Origin: Vibrio sp. RE88
GTDB taxonomy: Bacteria > Pseudomonadota > Gammaproteobacteria > Enterobacterales > Vibrionaceae
DNA length: 64,000 nt
Assembly: GCF_013113835.1 (NCBI RefSeq)
Contig: NZ_VTYQ01000003.1
Location: forward strand, 1-64,000
Direction: 5' to 3'
The position numbers and the translations under genes were made by a program. Positions 54,774 through 63,461 of this stretch are shown piece by piece. The number at the start of each line of letters is the position of its first letter. Positions within the stretch are counted from its first letter, which is position 1. The notes under the pieces were generated by a model. The model was not told the origin of the DNA. It worked only from the letters and a program-made list of their open reading frames with translations, and made no database searches.

Positions 54774-55748
54774 ATGAAAAAAGCCAAACCGATTGTACTG
54801 ACTGCTGCCGCTTTAGCCATATCGTCTTGGATTGGGTATAGCTTCTATCAGGCCTATCAACCAAAGCCAGTGCGCCTGCAGGGGCAGATTGAATCGCAAC
54901 AATACAGCATTTCTTCCAAGGTACCGGGCCGTATCGATCAGGTGCTGGTTCGAAAAGGTGACAAAGTAGAAAAAGGCGAGTTGATTTTCACTCTTCATAG
55001 CCCAGAAATAGAGGCCAAACTGGAGCAGGCTATTGCAGGTCAGAAGGCCGCAGGTGCGCTCGCTCAGGAAGCAGAAAAAGGGGCAAGAATACAGCAAATC
55101 CAAGCGGCAAAAGACCAATGGCAAAAAGCAAAAGCCGCCTCTCAATTAATGGAGAAAACCTACCTTCGGGTTAACAACCTCTACAAAGATGGCGTTGTCG
55201 CTGAGCAAAAGCGCGATGAGGCTAAAACCCAATGGGACGCGGCAAAATACACCGAAAGTGCCGCTTATCAAATGTACCAGATGGCTCATGAAGGCGCCCG
55301 CGACGAGACCAAGGTTGCTGCTGCAGAGAAAGCTCGTATGGCAGCAGGCGCGGTTGCAGAAGTTGAGGCTTATGCAAAAGACACGCAAATCGAAAGCTGG
55401 TTTGACGGTGAAGTGTCACAAGTACTACTGCAAAGTGGTGAGCTTGCCCCTCAAGGTTTTCCTGTGGTGACCGTCATTGATACGGACGACTCTTGGGCGG
55501 TACTAAATGTCCGCGAGGATCAACTTAGTCATTTCACCAAAGGCCAAAGATTCAGTGCTTATTTACCTGCGCTTGGTCATTCACTTGAATTTGAGGTCAC
55601 TCATATCGCAGTCATGGGTGATTTTGCTACTTGGCGTTCAACCGATGCATCACAAGGCTTTGATTTGCGCACTTTTGAGGTCGAAGCCCGACCATTGGCT
55701 CACAAAGATACCCTGCGCATGGGCATGAGCCTAGTTGTTGAGTTGTAA
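54774..55748 (+). CDS. HlyD-family membrane fusion protein
   Basis: A 324-residue periplasmic adaptor that bridges the inner-membrane exporter and the TolC-like channel. One N-terminal helix (about 7-25) is followed by a lipoyl half-motif (QIESQQYSISSKVPGRIDQVLVRKGDKVEKGELIFTL), a coiled-coil hairpin (about 85-200, rich in Ala/Lys/Glu with many AEKA-like repeats) and the second lipoyl half with beta-barrel (DGEVSQVLLQSGELAPQGFPVVTVI). It resembles the YhiI/YbhG class used with ABC-2 permeases. It lies one base before the first permease gene. Confidence 0.92.
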   Translation: MKKAKPIVLTAAALAISSWIGYSFYQAYQPKPVRLQGQIESQQYSISSKVPGRIDQVLVRKGDKVEKGELIFTLHSPEIEAKLEQAIAGQKAAGALAQEAEKGARIQQIQAAKDQWQKAKAASQLMEKTYLRVNNLYKDGVVAEQKRDEAKTQWDAAKYTESAAYQMYQMAHEGARDETKVAAAEKARMAAGAVAEVEAYAKDTQIESWFDGEVSQVLLQSGELAPQGFPVVTVIDTDDSWAVLNVREDQLSHFTKGQRFSAYLPALGHSLEFEVTHIAVMGDFATWRSTDASQGFDLRTFEVEARPLAHKDTLRMGMSLVVEL

Positions 55749-55749
55749 A

Positions 55750-56910
55750 ATGTCTGATTTGTTCGCCACGCAGTGGCGCATACTGCAACGAGACCGATGG
55801 CGGCTCTCGTGTCTGACATGGATACCGCTTATTTTGGTAGTCTCTATCTGGGCGATATTCTCTCAAGGTATTGCCCGAGACCTCCCCATTGGCGTTGTCG
55901 ATCTGTCCCACAGTCAGCTTTCAAGGCAGCTTAGTCGCAACTACGATGCAACCGCCACACTGTCTGTCACGCATCACTTTGCTGACGTTGCGGAGGCAAA
56001 ACAAGCGTTGGTTTCAAGCCAAGTGTATGCGTACGTTGTCATTCCGGATAATTTTGATAAAGACATTTATCGCGGTTTACCTCCTGAAGTAAGTGCGTTC
56101 TACAACAGCCAAACAATATTGATTGGAAAACTGATCGGTTCAGCACTAGTACAAGCTCAAGCAACATTCAATGCGCACATTGATGCTTCAAAAGCACTCG
56201 CCAAAGGGGACAGCACCGTTGACTCTGCCGTAGGTACTGCTCTTCCAGTGCAAACACAGATTACCCCCCTGTTTAACAAGAACGCTAACTATGCTCAATT
56301 TCTGGTCTCTGCCATTGTTCCGGCCTTGTGGCAAATCATCATCGTAGTTTCAACCATACTGGTGCTGGCGGCTAATCACAGGGACAGAGGTTTGACTCAG
56401 TGGCTCAAAAGTGCGCCAGCCATGCAGTGGACTCGTACATTGCTGCCTTATTTCCCAGTATTCATGGTGCAAGGTTTCACTTTTCTGTGCTGGTTTTACT
56501 TGGGTTTCGACTGGCCGATGAATGGCAGTCTACTAGTGCTAATGTTTGCTCAGGGGCTGACTGTTATAGCCTGTATGATCATGGGTAGTTTTTTCTTCTT
56601 TTTGACACTCGACCCCGCGCGCGCCATGAGTTTTGCAGGAGCATTTACTGCGCCAAGTTTTGCTTTTATGGGCATCACTTTTCCAGTCACTGACATGAAC
56701 CCACTGGCACAATTCTGGCGAAGTTTGCTTCCTATCAGTCATTACATTGAGGCTCAGGTAAGCCAAGTCAGCTATGGACAGGTTTGGGTTAACACCGCGC
56801 TAGGGCTACTACCGATGCTAGGGTACCTGCTACCTGCGTTGATATCAGTACTTTTGATCAAAAAGCATCTATCAAAAGATAACGGGCTAAATACGCTGGG
56901 GGCCAAATGA
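55750..56910 (+). CDS. ABC-2 type transporter permease
   Basis: A 386-residue permease with an N-terminal helix (about 25-43), a large periplasmic domain (about 45-175; DLPIGVVDLSHSQLSRQL is the ABC2_membrane_3 start) and five or six C-terminal helices, with the family segment IVPALWQIIIVV and the late SFAGAFTAPSFAFMGITFPVTDMNPLAQFWRSLLPISHYIE. The ATG one base after the HlyD stop codon is the best start. It overlaps the second permease by four bases. No nucleotide-binding subunit is coded in the operon. Confidence 0.9.
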   Translation: MSDLFATQWRILQRDRWRLSCLTWIPLILVVSIWAIFSQGIARDLPIGVVDLSHSQLSRQLSRNYDATATLSVTHHFADVAEAKQALVSSQVYAYVVIPDNFDKDIYRGLPPEVSAFYNSQTILIGKLIGSALVQAQATFNAHIDASKALAKGDSTVDSAVGTALPVQTQITPLFNKNANYAQFLVSAIVPALWQIIIVVSTILVLAANHRDRGLTQWLKSAPAMQWTRTLLPYFPVFMVQGFTFLCWFYLGFDWPMNGSLLVLMFAQGLTVIACMIMGSFFFFLTLDPARAMSFAGAFTAPSFAFMGITFPVTDMNPLAQFWRSLLPISHYIEAQVSQVSYGQVWVNTALGLLPMLGYLLPALISVLLIKKHLSKDNGLNTLGAK

Positions 56911-58031
56911 CAATCAGAGAAGTATTCTACGCAGAGCTCAAAGCACTTCTAACAAACCCTGTCGTGATGCTGACGGTTTTTGGAGGCGTCGTATTCTATT
57001 CGTTCCTCTACCCGCTTCCCTACAGCCACCAAACTCCAAGAGAGCAAAATATCAGTATCGTTAACCTCGATCAAAGCCAGATAAGCTACCAGTTGGAGCG
57101 AATGGTAGACGCAACGCCACAAGCCAAGGTTGTTCAGCGAGATTACACCATTGAGTCCGCTCACCAAGCTTTTCTCAACGGAGAAGTGAGCGGCTTTCTA
57201 GTCATCCCAGAGCATTTCTATAAAGATTTATTATTAGGCAAAAGCCCAACGCTCTCTTTTGCTGGCGATGCATCCTATTTTCTGGTGTACGGCACCATAG
57301 TAGAAGGACTGGCGCAAGCCGGAGGTACATTGGCGGCACAGACTAAAGTGTCCAGATTAATATTGGACGGCGTACCCCTCTCTTTAGCTAGCGAACAATT
57401 CGCCACCACCAAACTCAACTTAAAACCAACCTTTAACCCGCGTATGGGCTATATAGATTATGTTGTGCCCGCCGTCTTTGTTTTAATCCTCCAACAGACA
57501 CTTGTCATGGCTTCTGGCCTAATGACCGGCAGTCAGAAGAATGGCGCAGGGTATTGGAGTAAAACCAGACCGACAACGCTTGTGTTGGTTAGGCTTTGCG
57601 TACTCACCGCTGTTTATTATCTTTTAAGCATGTATTACTTTGGGCCTAGTTTTACAATGCACGGGGTGAACCAGTTAGCCAGCAGCACTCAGCTTCTCAG
57701 TCTACTGTTACCTTTTTTACTGGCGTCCTGCGCGATTGGAATCTGGCTTGGTGCTGTCGTCCCTAGACGTGAATTAGTCACCTTGGTGGTGCTGATAAGC
57801 TCGATGCCACTGGTATTCAGTGCTGGGTTTATCTGGCCATTAGAAAGCATTCCGACATCGATAATCTGGTTGTCACAGCTATTTCCAAGTACACCAGCTA
57901 TTCAGGGTTTTCTTGCCTTGAATCAAATGGGCGCAGATTGGAATCAAGTATCTTCTCAATGGAGTCTATTGTGGCTGCAAAGCTTATTTTGGGGATGTAT
58001 AGCGTTATATAGCTATCGAAAACATTGTTAA
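56907..58031 (+). CDS. Second ABC-2 type transporter permease
   Basis: A 374-residue paralogue of the preceding permease with the same layout: N-terminal helix, periplasmic domain (NISIVNLDQSQISYQLERMVDATPQAKVV) and C-terminal helices (MGYIDYVVPAVFVLILQQTLVMASGLMTGSQ, LVTLVVLISSMPLVFSAGFIWPLESIPTSIIWLSQLFPSTPAIQGFLALNQMGA). The pair probably forms a heterodimer. It is the last gene of the operon; a terminator follows. Confidence 0.9.
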   Translation: MTIREVFYAELKALLTNPVVMLTVFGGVVFYSFLYPLPYSHQTPREQNISIVNLDQSQISYQLERMVDATPQAKVVQRDYTIESAHQAFLNGEVSGFLVIPEHFYKDLLLGKSPTLSFAGDASYFLVYGTIVEGLAQAGGTLAAQTKVSRLILDGVPLSLASEQFATTKLNLKPTFNPRMGYIDYVVPAVFVLILQQTLVMASGLMTGSQKNGAGYWSKTRPTTLVLVRLCVLTAVYYLLSMYYFGPSFTMHGVNQLASSTQLLSLLLPFLLASCAIGIWLGAVVPRRELVTLVVLISSMPLVFSAGFIWPLESIPTSIIWLSQLFPSTPAIQGFLALNQMGADWNQVSSQWSLLWLQSLFWGCIALYSYRKHC

Positions 58032-58032
58032 T

Positions 58033-58062
58033 AAAAAGGCTGACTTTATGTCAGCCTTTTTA
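58033..58062 (+). terminator. Terminator of exporter operon
   Basis: AAAAAGGCTGAC pairs with GTCAGCCTTTTT around TTTAT immediately after the last permease stop codon. Near-perfect stem with a T-run. Confidence 0.88.
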
Positions 58063-58228
58063 AAATCCATCGAGAAACAAACTCATTATTTGGGAGGAAA
58101 GTTTGATTATCAGCCAAGACTTGGTCAGTAATTAATTTAGTTACTGCGAATATTTTGCGAACAATGTAACATTTCTGCTCATAATATATACTATTGTTCA
58201 ATTAGTCATCAAACATTCTATAAGTCAA

Positions 58229-59731
58229 ATGAACCGATCTATACCAGCACCAACTTTGACACTAGAAATTAAATCGCTGCTTGCTTACATCTTAATTCCA
58301 CTCTGCATTGTTTTTCCAGTTTCGCTCTATGTCGCCTATTACGGCATGGCAGATAGTCTAAAAACCATTGCCTACACCTTCGAAGAAAGAATAGAAGACG
58401 TAGTCCGTGAGCTCAAAAAAGAAAATATTCAGGCAATGGAGCATCCTGAAAGCTGCTCAGCAATTCGTGAAGATCTTCTGTTTGAAAGTAACCTAAGAGA
58501 GCTCATTATAGTTCAAAACGGTATCGCTATTTGCTCATCCAAACGTGGGGAAATAAGTACAGATTTAAGGTACGCCTTTAAAGACGGTGCTGCGAAAACC
58601 GGAGTTTATCTATTCGATATAAACCAGGACCCACACCAAAGAACCATGGTGGTGGTTAACATATTACCTGGTACGACTGATAGCGGTGCTTTTGCTATCG
58701 TTGACAAAAACTATTTAGTTGAGCGGCTTGGGCGAGTTGAGAATGATAAGTTAAGTTTTATTACCGCTAAGTTTGGCCAGAAAATTTATCCTGCTGATAG
58801 GACCTTCGTGTCTGACACCTTGCATTACATAACGACATCTTCCAAGTATGGCTTTTCTCTGATGGTCGAAGCTAGTCCCGAATTTATTCAGCGACGCGTT
58901 ATTTATTCTGCATTGAGCAGTATCCCGATCTCATTTTTAATTTCTATTACTTTGTTTGTCGTCTTGTCGCGGCTCAAAAATCGCGACAGCCTTGCTGACG
59001 ACCTAAAGAAAGGACTAAAGAGAGAAGAGCTTTTCCTTGTCTATCAACCTATTGTTGACGCATCCAAGGATCACCAACTGAGTGGTATTGAAGCATTAAT
59101 ACGTTGGCAGCACCCTACGCTGGGTCTAGTTCGACCCGATGTGTTTATTCCATTAGCTGAGCGACAATCGCTCATTGATGCAATTACGGATTATGTCTTA
59201 GAAAAAGCACTGGAAGATCTCAGTGCTGAACCCTTGTTTAACAGCATTCATTTAGGCGTTAACGTTCCACCTTCGTATTTACACGAGCAGAAAAACATCG
59301 TTAATGTTTGTAATTATGCTCTCCAGTTTAGACGTATTGGAATCCGACTCGCAGTTGAAGTCACTGAACGACAAATATTGGATGACGTTGGAAGAGAAGC
59401 TCTCGCTGAACTTCGTAAGAGTGGTATTTTGGTCTCTATTGACGACTTTGGTACCGGGCATACAGCCCTCTCTGTCATCCAGAAAACCCAATTTGATTAT
59501 CTAAAAATAGATAAGTGTTTTGTGGATACCATAGGTTTGGAAACCGTTAACTCTACCGTGCTCAATACGATCATTGACCTTGGCCATCGCTTGGGAGTAA
59601 AAATGATTGCAGAGGGAGTGGAAGAACAAAATCAAGTCGAATATCTGGCTGAAATGAATGTTTCTTATCTGCAAGGATATCATTTCTCCAAGCCGCTAGA
59701 ATTAGACGAACTTAAAGAGTCTTGGTTATAA
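58229..59731 (+). CDS. CSS-motif EAL-domain c-di-GMP phosphodiesterase
   Basis: A 500-residue membrane phosphodiesterase. Two helices (about 15-42 and 228-250) enclose a periplasmic CSS domain (the Cys in ESCSAIR and the CSS in AICSSKRG), whose redox state controls activity in known PdeB/PdeC-type proteins. The cytoplasmic EAL domain (about 255-500) is complete: EALIRWQHP, LGVNVPPS, DDFGTGHTAL, KIDKCFVD, EGVEEQNQ and LQGYHFSKP. It is a single gene between two terminators. It should lower cellular c-di-GMP, hence favour release of LapA-type adhesins; this link is inference. Confidence 0.93.
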   Translation: MNRSIPAPTLTLEIKSLLAYILIPLCIVFPVSLYVAYYGMADSLKTIAYTFEERIEDVVRELKKENIQAMEHPESCSAIREDLLFESNLRELIIVQNGIAICSSKRGEISTDLRYAFKDGAAKTGVYLFDINQDPHQRTMVVVNILPGTTDSGAFAIVDKNYLVERLGRVENDKLSFITAKFGQKIYPADRTFVSDTLHYITTSSKYGFSLMVEASPEFIQRRVIYSALSSIPISFLISITLFVVLSRLKNRDSLADDLKKGLKREELFLVYQPIVDASKDHQLSGIEALIRWQHPTLGLVRPDVFIPLAERQSLIDAITDYVLEKALEDLSAEPLFNSIHLGVNVPPSYLHEQKNIVNVCNYALQFRRIGIRLAVEVTERQILDDVGREALAELRKSGILVSIDDFGTGHTALSVIQKTQFDYLKIDKCFVDTIGLETVNSTVLNTIIDLGHRLGVKMIAEGVEEQNQVEYLAEMNVSYLQGYHFSKPLELDELKESWL

Positions 59732-59737
59732 ATAAAG

Positions 59738-59764
59738 GCCCATGTCACTAGAACGGGCCTTTTA
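59738..59764. terminator. Bidirectional terminator between EAL gene and DUF3859 gene
   Basis: AAAGGCCC pairs with GGGCCTTTT around ATGTCACTAGAAC-like loop bases. It lies between two convergent stop codons. Confidence 0.8.
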
Positions 59765-60202
59765 TTAGAATCCTCGCCGCTTCCAGAATTCACCTTCATC
59801 ACGACTGTATATTTCGAAAGTTTTCTCGGCAATGACTTTCCCATTCATTTCAATGATCATCCGCCACTTACCAATATTGGAGTCAAAGCCATTAATCGGA
59901 TCGAGCAGCTGGATTGTATCACCCAGATAAAAATCCCAGTCGTTGCTGCCAACGTGGAGGTCGCCAGTAAAAGGATCCAACACTTGGCCTTTTTTGCCTA
60001 ATACACCTGGGTGTTCAATACAATATTCGATAACTTGCCCTTTGGCTTTTTTGATATTCACAATGAAACCAAATTCGATATCCTGATCAGCAGGCACTTT
60101 GGTTGTAAATTCTTGTATCTTCGGTAGGTGTTTTGACTTGGAATCCCACTGGCTATAGATGCCGTAAGACGTCATTTCTACTACCGCTGATCTTTTCGCC
60201 AT
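59765..60202 (-). CDS. DUF3859 family protein
   Basis: A 145-residue protein of the DUF3859 type, with an apparent beta-sandwich: VEMTSYGIYS at the start, DIEFGFIVNIKKAKGQ, EHPGVLGKKG, YLGDTIQLLDP, and the final GKWRMIIEMNGKVIAEKTFEI. No signal peptide or enzyme motif. The ATG at 60200-60202 is used; a GTG nine bases upstream is also possible. Its start overlaps the end of the P-loop kinase-like gene by about 22 bases, so the pair is translationally coupled and may act together. Function unknown. Confidence 0.78.
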   Translation of the reverse strand: MAKRSAVVEMTSYGIYSQWDSKSKHLPKIQEFTTKVPADQDIEFGFIVNIKKAKGQVIEYCIEHPGVLGKKGQVLDPFTGDLHVGSNDWDFYLGDTIQLLDPINGFDSNIGKWRMIIEMNGKVIAEKTFEIYSRDEGEFWKRRGF

Positions 60203-60573
60203 TCTTGCCACCGTTTCTTCATTTGCTGGATGGTGCTCGTTGTTACACCGTGAATATTGCCAAAGTTCTCTTTACATTCAATGATTTCAAACTCAGCGCC
60301 GTATCGCTTTGCCATCTGATAGTAAGGCGCTATTTCCCATCTCATCACAAACGTATTCGAAACCACTACGCTTTGCCTTTTCATCAGGCTATCCCGCGTC
60401 ATGTGCTTACACCAATCATGGGCCTTTGCGATATGTTCTGGCCTGAAGTCATATTCGCCTTTGTCATCAACGAAATACATGTCCGCTTCGTAGTGATTCA
60501 CATCCAGTGTCTTAGCCAGCGTACTTTTCCCTGAACCAGGCAATCCGCGAATAATGGTCAGTTTTAACGTCAT
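60181..60573 (-). CDS. P-loop kinase-like ATP-binding protein (AAA_33 / N4BP2L-like)
   Basis: A 130-residue NTP-binding protein. The N-terminal IIRGLPGSGKSTLAKTL holds Walker A, and the order of later motifs (EADMYFVD, AHDWCKHMTRDSLMK, VVVSNTFVMRWEIAPYYQMAKRYG) matches the small polynucleotide-kinase-like family that includes N4BP2L proteins. It may phosphorylate a nucleotide or nucleic acid, or be a regulatory ATPase; the substrate is unknown. The start MTLKLTIIRG is preferred because it begins right before the first strand. It is first in a two-gene unit with DUF3859. Confidence 0.82.
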   Translation of the reverse strand: MTLKLTIIRGLPGSGKSTLAKTLDVNHYEADMYFVDDKGEYDFRPEHIAKAHDWCKHMTRDSLMKRQSVVVSNTFVMRWEIAPYYQMAKRYGAEFEIIECKENFGNIHGVTTSTIQQMKKRWQEWRKDQR

Positions 60574-60672
60574 GAAAATGAATAAATCGAATAAAGAAGC
60601 GCTGATATTACCGTAAATAAGCATAAAAATGCTATCGACATCTCATTCCGTTTGAGTTAACTTTGGATGTAT

Positions 60673-60680
60673 AGACGTCC
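60673..60680 (+). promoter_or_regulatory. Possible MetJ box before metA
   Basis: AGACGTCC matches seven of eight bases of the MetJ box AGACGTCT and lies 25 bases before the metA start. MetJ normally binds at least two adjacent boxes, and the neighbours here are weak. Confidence 0.35.
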
Positions 60681-60705
60681 AAAACTCAAGCTTAGGGAGA
60701 AAGCT

Positions 60706-61647
60706 GTGCCGATTAAGATCCCCGACCAATTACCTGCCAGTGATGTATTACGTCAGGAAAATATATTCGTAATGCCTGAATCCCGAGCTTCCACTCAGGA
60801 GATTCGTCCACTTAAGGTATTGATCCTCAATCTTATGCCGAAAAAGATCGAGACTGAAACTCAGTTCCTTCGTTTGCTTTCCAACAGCCCACTTCAAGTC
60901 GATATTGAGCTGCTTCGTATCGATGACAGGCCAAGTAAAAACACACCGACCGAACACCTTGATAATTTCTATCGTCAATTCGAGATGGTGAAAGGGCGTA
61001 ACTTCGATGGATTGATTATTACTGGCGCTCCGCTAGGGTTAGTTCAGTTTGAAGATGTGATCTACTGGGAGCACCTACAGGCAATCATGAGTTGGGCAAA
61101 GAAACATGTCACCTCAACTCTGTATGTCTGTTGGGCTGCGCAAGCTGGCTTAAAACTGCTTTATGACTTGCCGAAACGCACGCGTAAAGAAAAGCTGTCT
61201 GGTGTTTATCACCATCAAATTCATCAGCCATACCACCCGGTGTTACGTGGCTTCGATGATACGTTTCTCGCTCCCCACTCGCGATACGCTGATTTCTCTC
61301 CAGAGTATTTAGCTGAGCATACCGATTTGGACGTACTGGCGACTTCAGATGTCGCTGGCGTTTATCTGGCCGCGACGAAAGACAAGCGAAACGTGTTTGT
61401 CACGGGTCATCCTGAATATGATGCTTTCACACTTCATAACGAATACATTCGTGATCTGGGTGAAGGAATGGAACCTGCGATTCCAGTGAACTACTACCCG
61501 AACAATAACCCCGATAACAAGCCAGTTGCTAGCTGGCGAAGTCATGGCCATTTATTGTTCTCAAACTGGCTCAATTACTGCGTTTACCAGCAGACACCTT
61601 ACGATCTGGATCACTTCAGTGAAGCCAACTTTACTACGGACGATTAA
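60706..61647 (+). CDS. metA: Homoserine O-succinyltransferase
   Basis: Commits homoserine to methionine synthesis by acylation. The 313-residue protein has the family start [40 protein letters not shown], the HTS-like segment [27 protein letters not shown] with the acyl-accepting Cys, PHSRYADF and HPEYD. The GTG at 60706 gives the usual length and has AGGGAGA five bases before it, so the longer in-frame ATG is rejected. Whether it uses succinyl- or acetyl-CoA cannot be read reliably by eye. It overlaps the next, convergent gene by 14 bases. Confidence 0.95.
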   Translation: MPIKIPDQLPASDVLRQENIFVMPESRASTQEIRPLKVLILNLMPKKIETETQFLRLLSNSPLQVDIELLRIDDRPSKNTPTEHLDNFYRQFEMVKGRNFDGLIITGAPLGLVQFEDVIYWEHLQAIMSWAKKHVTSTLYVCWAAQAGLKLLYDLPKRTRKEKLSGVYHHQIHQPYHPVLRGFDDTFLAPHSRYADFSPEYLAEHTDLDVLATSDVAGVYLAATKDKRNVFVTGHPEYDAFTLHNEYIRDLGEGMEPAIPVNYYPNNNPDNKPVASWRSHGHLLFSNWLNYCVYQQTPYDLDHFSEANFTTDD

Positions 61648-62446
61648 GGTCAGCGATACTGATTAGTTGTTTGATCTCATTAATCACTTTCGGGGTATTT
61701 TGCCAAAGGATAAAATGCCCCTCTCCTTTCACTTCGACGAGCTTTTTTTCTTTCCCTGTTAAGCGCTGAATCGCAAATGCCGAGTTTTCTGGATCGGCAA
61801 TATTATCTTCATCGCCATGAATCAAAGTCACAGGTACTGAGTCCAGTAAACCCCAGTCTTTATTGCTCAACTTGGAAAGTTCATCAGCCAGCGGCATCAT
61901 CTCTCCATTCGACTTTTTCCAGTTGTCAGACAAAAACACACTGATCAACCAAGTGTCGGCCAATTCGTTGTACCATTTTGGTTCCTCAAGCTTAGGGTCA
62001 AAAGCAGGCGCCACCAGCACCATTCCTTGTACGAGATTTGGAAACATAAGGGCAAGATTGAGAGCGATTGGACCACCGAGTGAATGGCCAATGAGAATGT
62101 TGACTTTGTCTTTGGAGAGTAGAGATTCTATCGACTTTGATTGTGAGTCCAAATCGGCAGCGAGTTCTTCTGGAGACTGACCATATCCAACGCGATCCAC
62201 AGAGATGAGCTCAGCATTTTCAAGCAACCAAGTATCTTTAAGATACGCTTCATAACCCTCTTTGTTGCCGGGTGATCCATGTATAAAAATTAGCCGATAA
62301 TTGCTGGCTTGGTTGCCCTGCTCTACATAAGCGACGCCACTGTCAGCAAAACGAGTGGTGGCATCCAGCTCTGAAGCAATGGACGACTTTATCGATAACC
62401 CAGCTAGGAAGCTTAGAACCGTTGCACCAACGACTTGTTTTCTCAC
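61634..62446 (-). CDS. Exported alpha/beta hydrolase
   Basis: A 270-residue alpha/beta-hydrolase fold protein with a signal peptide (about 1-24, [22 protein letters not shown]). The oxyanion-region IFIHGSPGN, the nucleophile elbow GHSLGG (Ser), the Asp in IHGDED and the His in EGHFILW form a full catalytic set. The fold is a general lipase/esterase/peptidase type and the substrate is unknown. Its final 14 bases overlap the end of metA on the other strand, leaving no room for an intergenic terminator. Confidence 0.88.
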   Translation of the reverse strand: MRKQVVGATVLSFLAGLSIKSSIASELDATTRFADSGVAYVEQGNQASNYRLIFIHGSPGNKEGYEAYLKDTWLLENAELISVDRVGYGQSPEELAADLDSQSKSIESLLSKDKVNILIGHSLGGPIALNLALMFPNLVQGMVLVAPAFDPKLEEPKWYNELADTWLISVFLSDNWKKSNGEMMPLADELSKLSNKDWGLLDSVPVTLIHGDEDNIADPENSAFAIQRLTGKEKKLVEVKGEGHFILWQNTPKVINEIKQLISIADLNRP

Positions 62447-62568
62447 ACTTCGTCTCCTTTATTTTCTAGTATTGTTGCCAAATCAGCCGCATAATTGGGC
62501 TCATTTCTACCAGACCGGACAGACCACGTTATACATTCAAGATACTTAAAATTTTCTTCATCTATCTT

Positions 62569-63243
62569 ATGCGCTTTGTTTGCTTCATCGCCACTATACT
62601 TTTATCCGCCTGCGTCACAATTGACCCTCAAACTGTCACTTCGGGCACACAAGACAAGGCCGACGCGCGAATAGCATTGGGCTTGAGTTATTTGCAACGT
62701 AATAACAGGGTGAAAGCAAGAGAGAATATCCAAAAGGCACTGGAGCATGCACCAGATTATTATCGCTCTCAATTAGCGATGGCACACTATCTTGAACAGG
62801 TTTCTGAGTTTACCCGCGCGGAATACTGGTTTCAAAAGGCGACTTCCCAACACCCTGATAACGGGCAGTTGCTCAACGATTATGGCAGCTTTCTGTGTAA
62901 GCAATCCCGATATCAGGAAGCAAACGCACTATTCGAAAGAGCGGTAGTTCAACCCAATTACTACTATGTTGCCGACAGTTATGAGAATGCGGCATTTTGC
63001 GCTTTAAAGGCAGACCAGCAAGCTAGCGCTGCCAGTTACTTTGAACGGGCGATTGCTCATGATCCAAACCGACCTCAGGCTATTTTAAATCTGGCGAAAT
63101 TGGAAATGAATCAAGGAAGGTACGAAGCGGCGCAAAATCGTATAACGCAGTTTCATCAACAGTTTGGCGTGCAGGCACTATCACTGAAACTCATGGTCGA
63201 GCTGGAAACCCGAAAGCTTCGGCGTTCTTCTCCAAAGCATTAA
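62569..63243 (+). CDS. PilF/PilW-like TPR lipoprotein
   Basis: A 224-residue lipoprotein (lipobox LSACVT, Cys at about residue 15) with four or five tetratricopeptide repeats: ARIALGLSYLQRNNRVKARENIQKALEHAP, SQLAMAHYLEQVSEFTRAEYWFQKATSQHP, LLNDYGSFLCKQSRYQEANALFERAV, and further units. The sequence style is that of PilF/PilW, the pilotin that assembles type IV pilus secretins (YLQRNNRVKA, NDYGSFLC). In vibrios the usual pilW is near rlmN and ispG; here it stands alone between a hydrolase and rlmF, so it may be a paralogue. Outer-membrane, periplasmic face. Confidence 0.8.
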   Translation: MRFVCFIATILLSACVTIDPQTVTSGTQDKADARIALGLSYLQRNNRVKARENIQKALEHAPDYYRSQLAMAHYLEQVSEFTRAEYWFQKATSQHPDNGQLLNDYGSFLCKQSRYQEANALFERAVVQPNYYYVADSYENAAFCALKADQQASAASYFERAIAHDPNRPQAILNLAKLEMNQGRYEAAQNRITQFHQQFGVQALSLKLMVELETRKLRRSSPKH

Positions 63244-63256
63244 ATAGCTTGAAAGG

Positions 63257-63451
63257 TTATCGTTTTTTGCGTTGGGAATGCAGGAGCTTACGGCGCTCGC
63301 GGACTCGCGAAGCGCGCTGAATTTTTACGTACTCTCGATAGACAATATAGATAAACCCGATCAGACCAGAAACAAACAAAAGCGCAAAAAGTATCAGTAA
63401 ACTGTCGCACACCCATTCGGGCTCACAGGGCATATAAATTTCAATTTCCAT
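63257..63451 (-). CDS. Small single-helix membrane protein
   Basis: A 64-residue predicted protein with one membrane helix (about 18-40, LLILFALLFVSGLIGFIYIVY) and a strongly basic C-terminal tail (RERRKLLHSQRKKR). A strong AAGGAGGG site lies just before the ATG, and it starts 10 bases after the rlmF stop codon, so it is likely expressed. No family recognised. Confidence 0.65.
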   Translation of the reverse strand: MEIEIYMPCEPEWVCDSLLILFALLFVSGLIGFIYIVYREYVKIQRASRVRERRKLLHSQRKKR

Positions 63452-63461
63452 ATGCCCTCCT

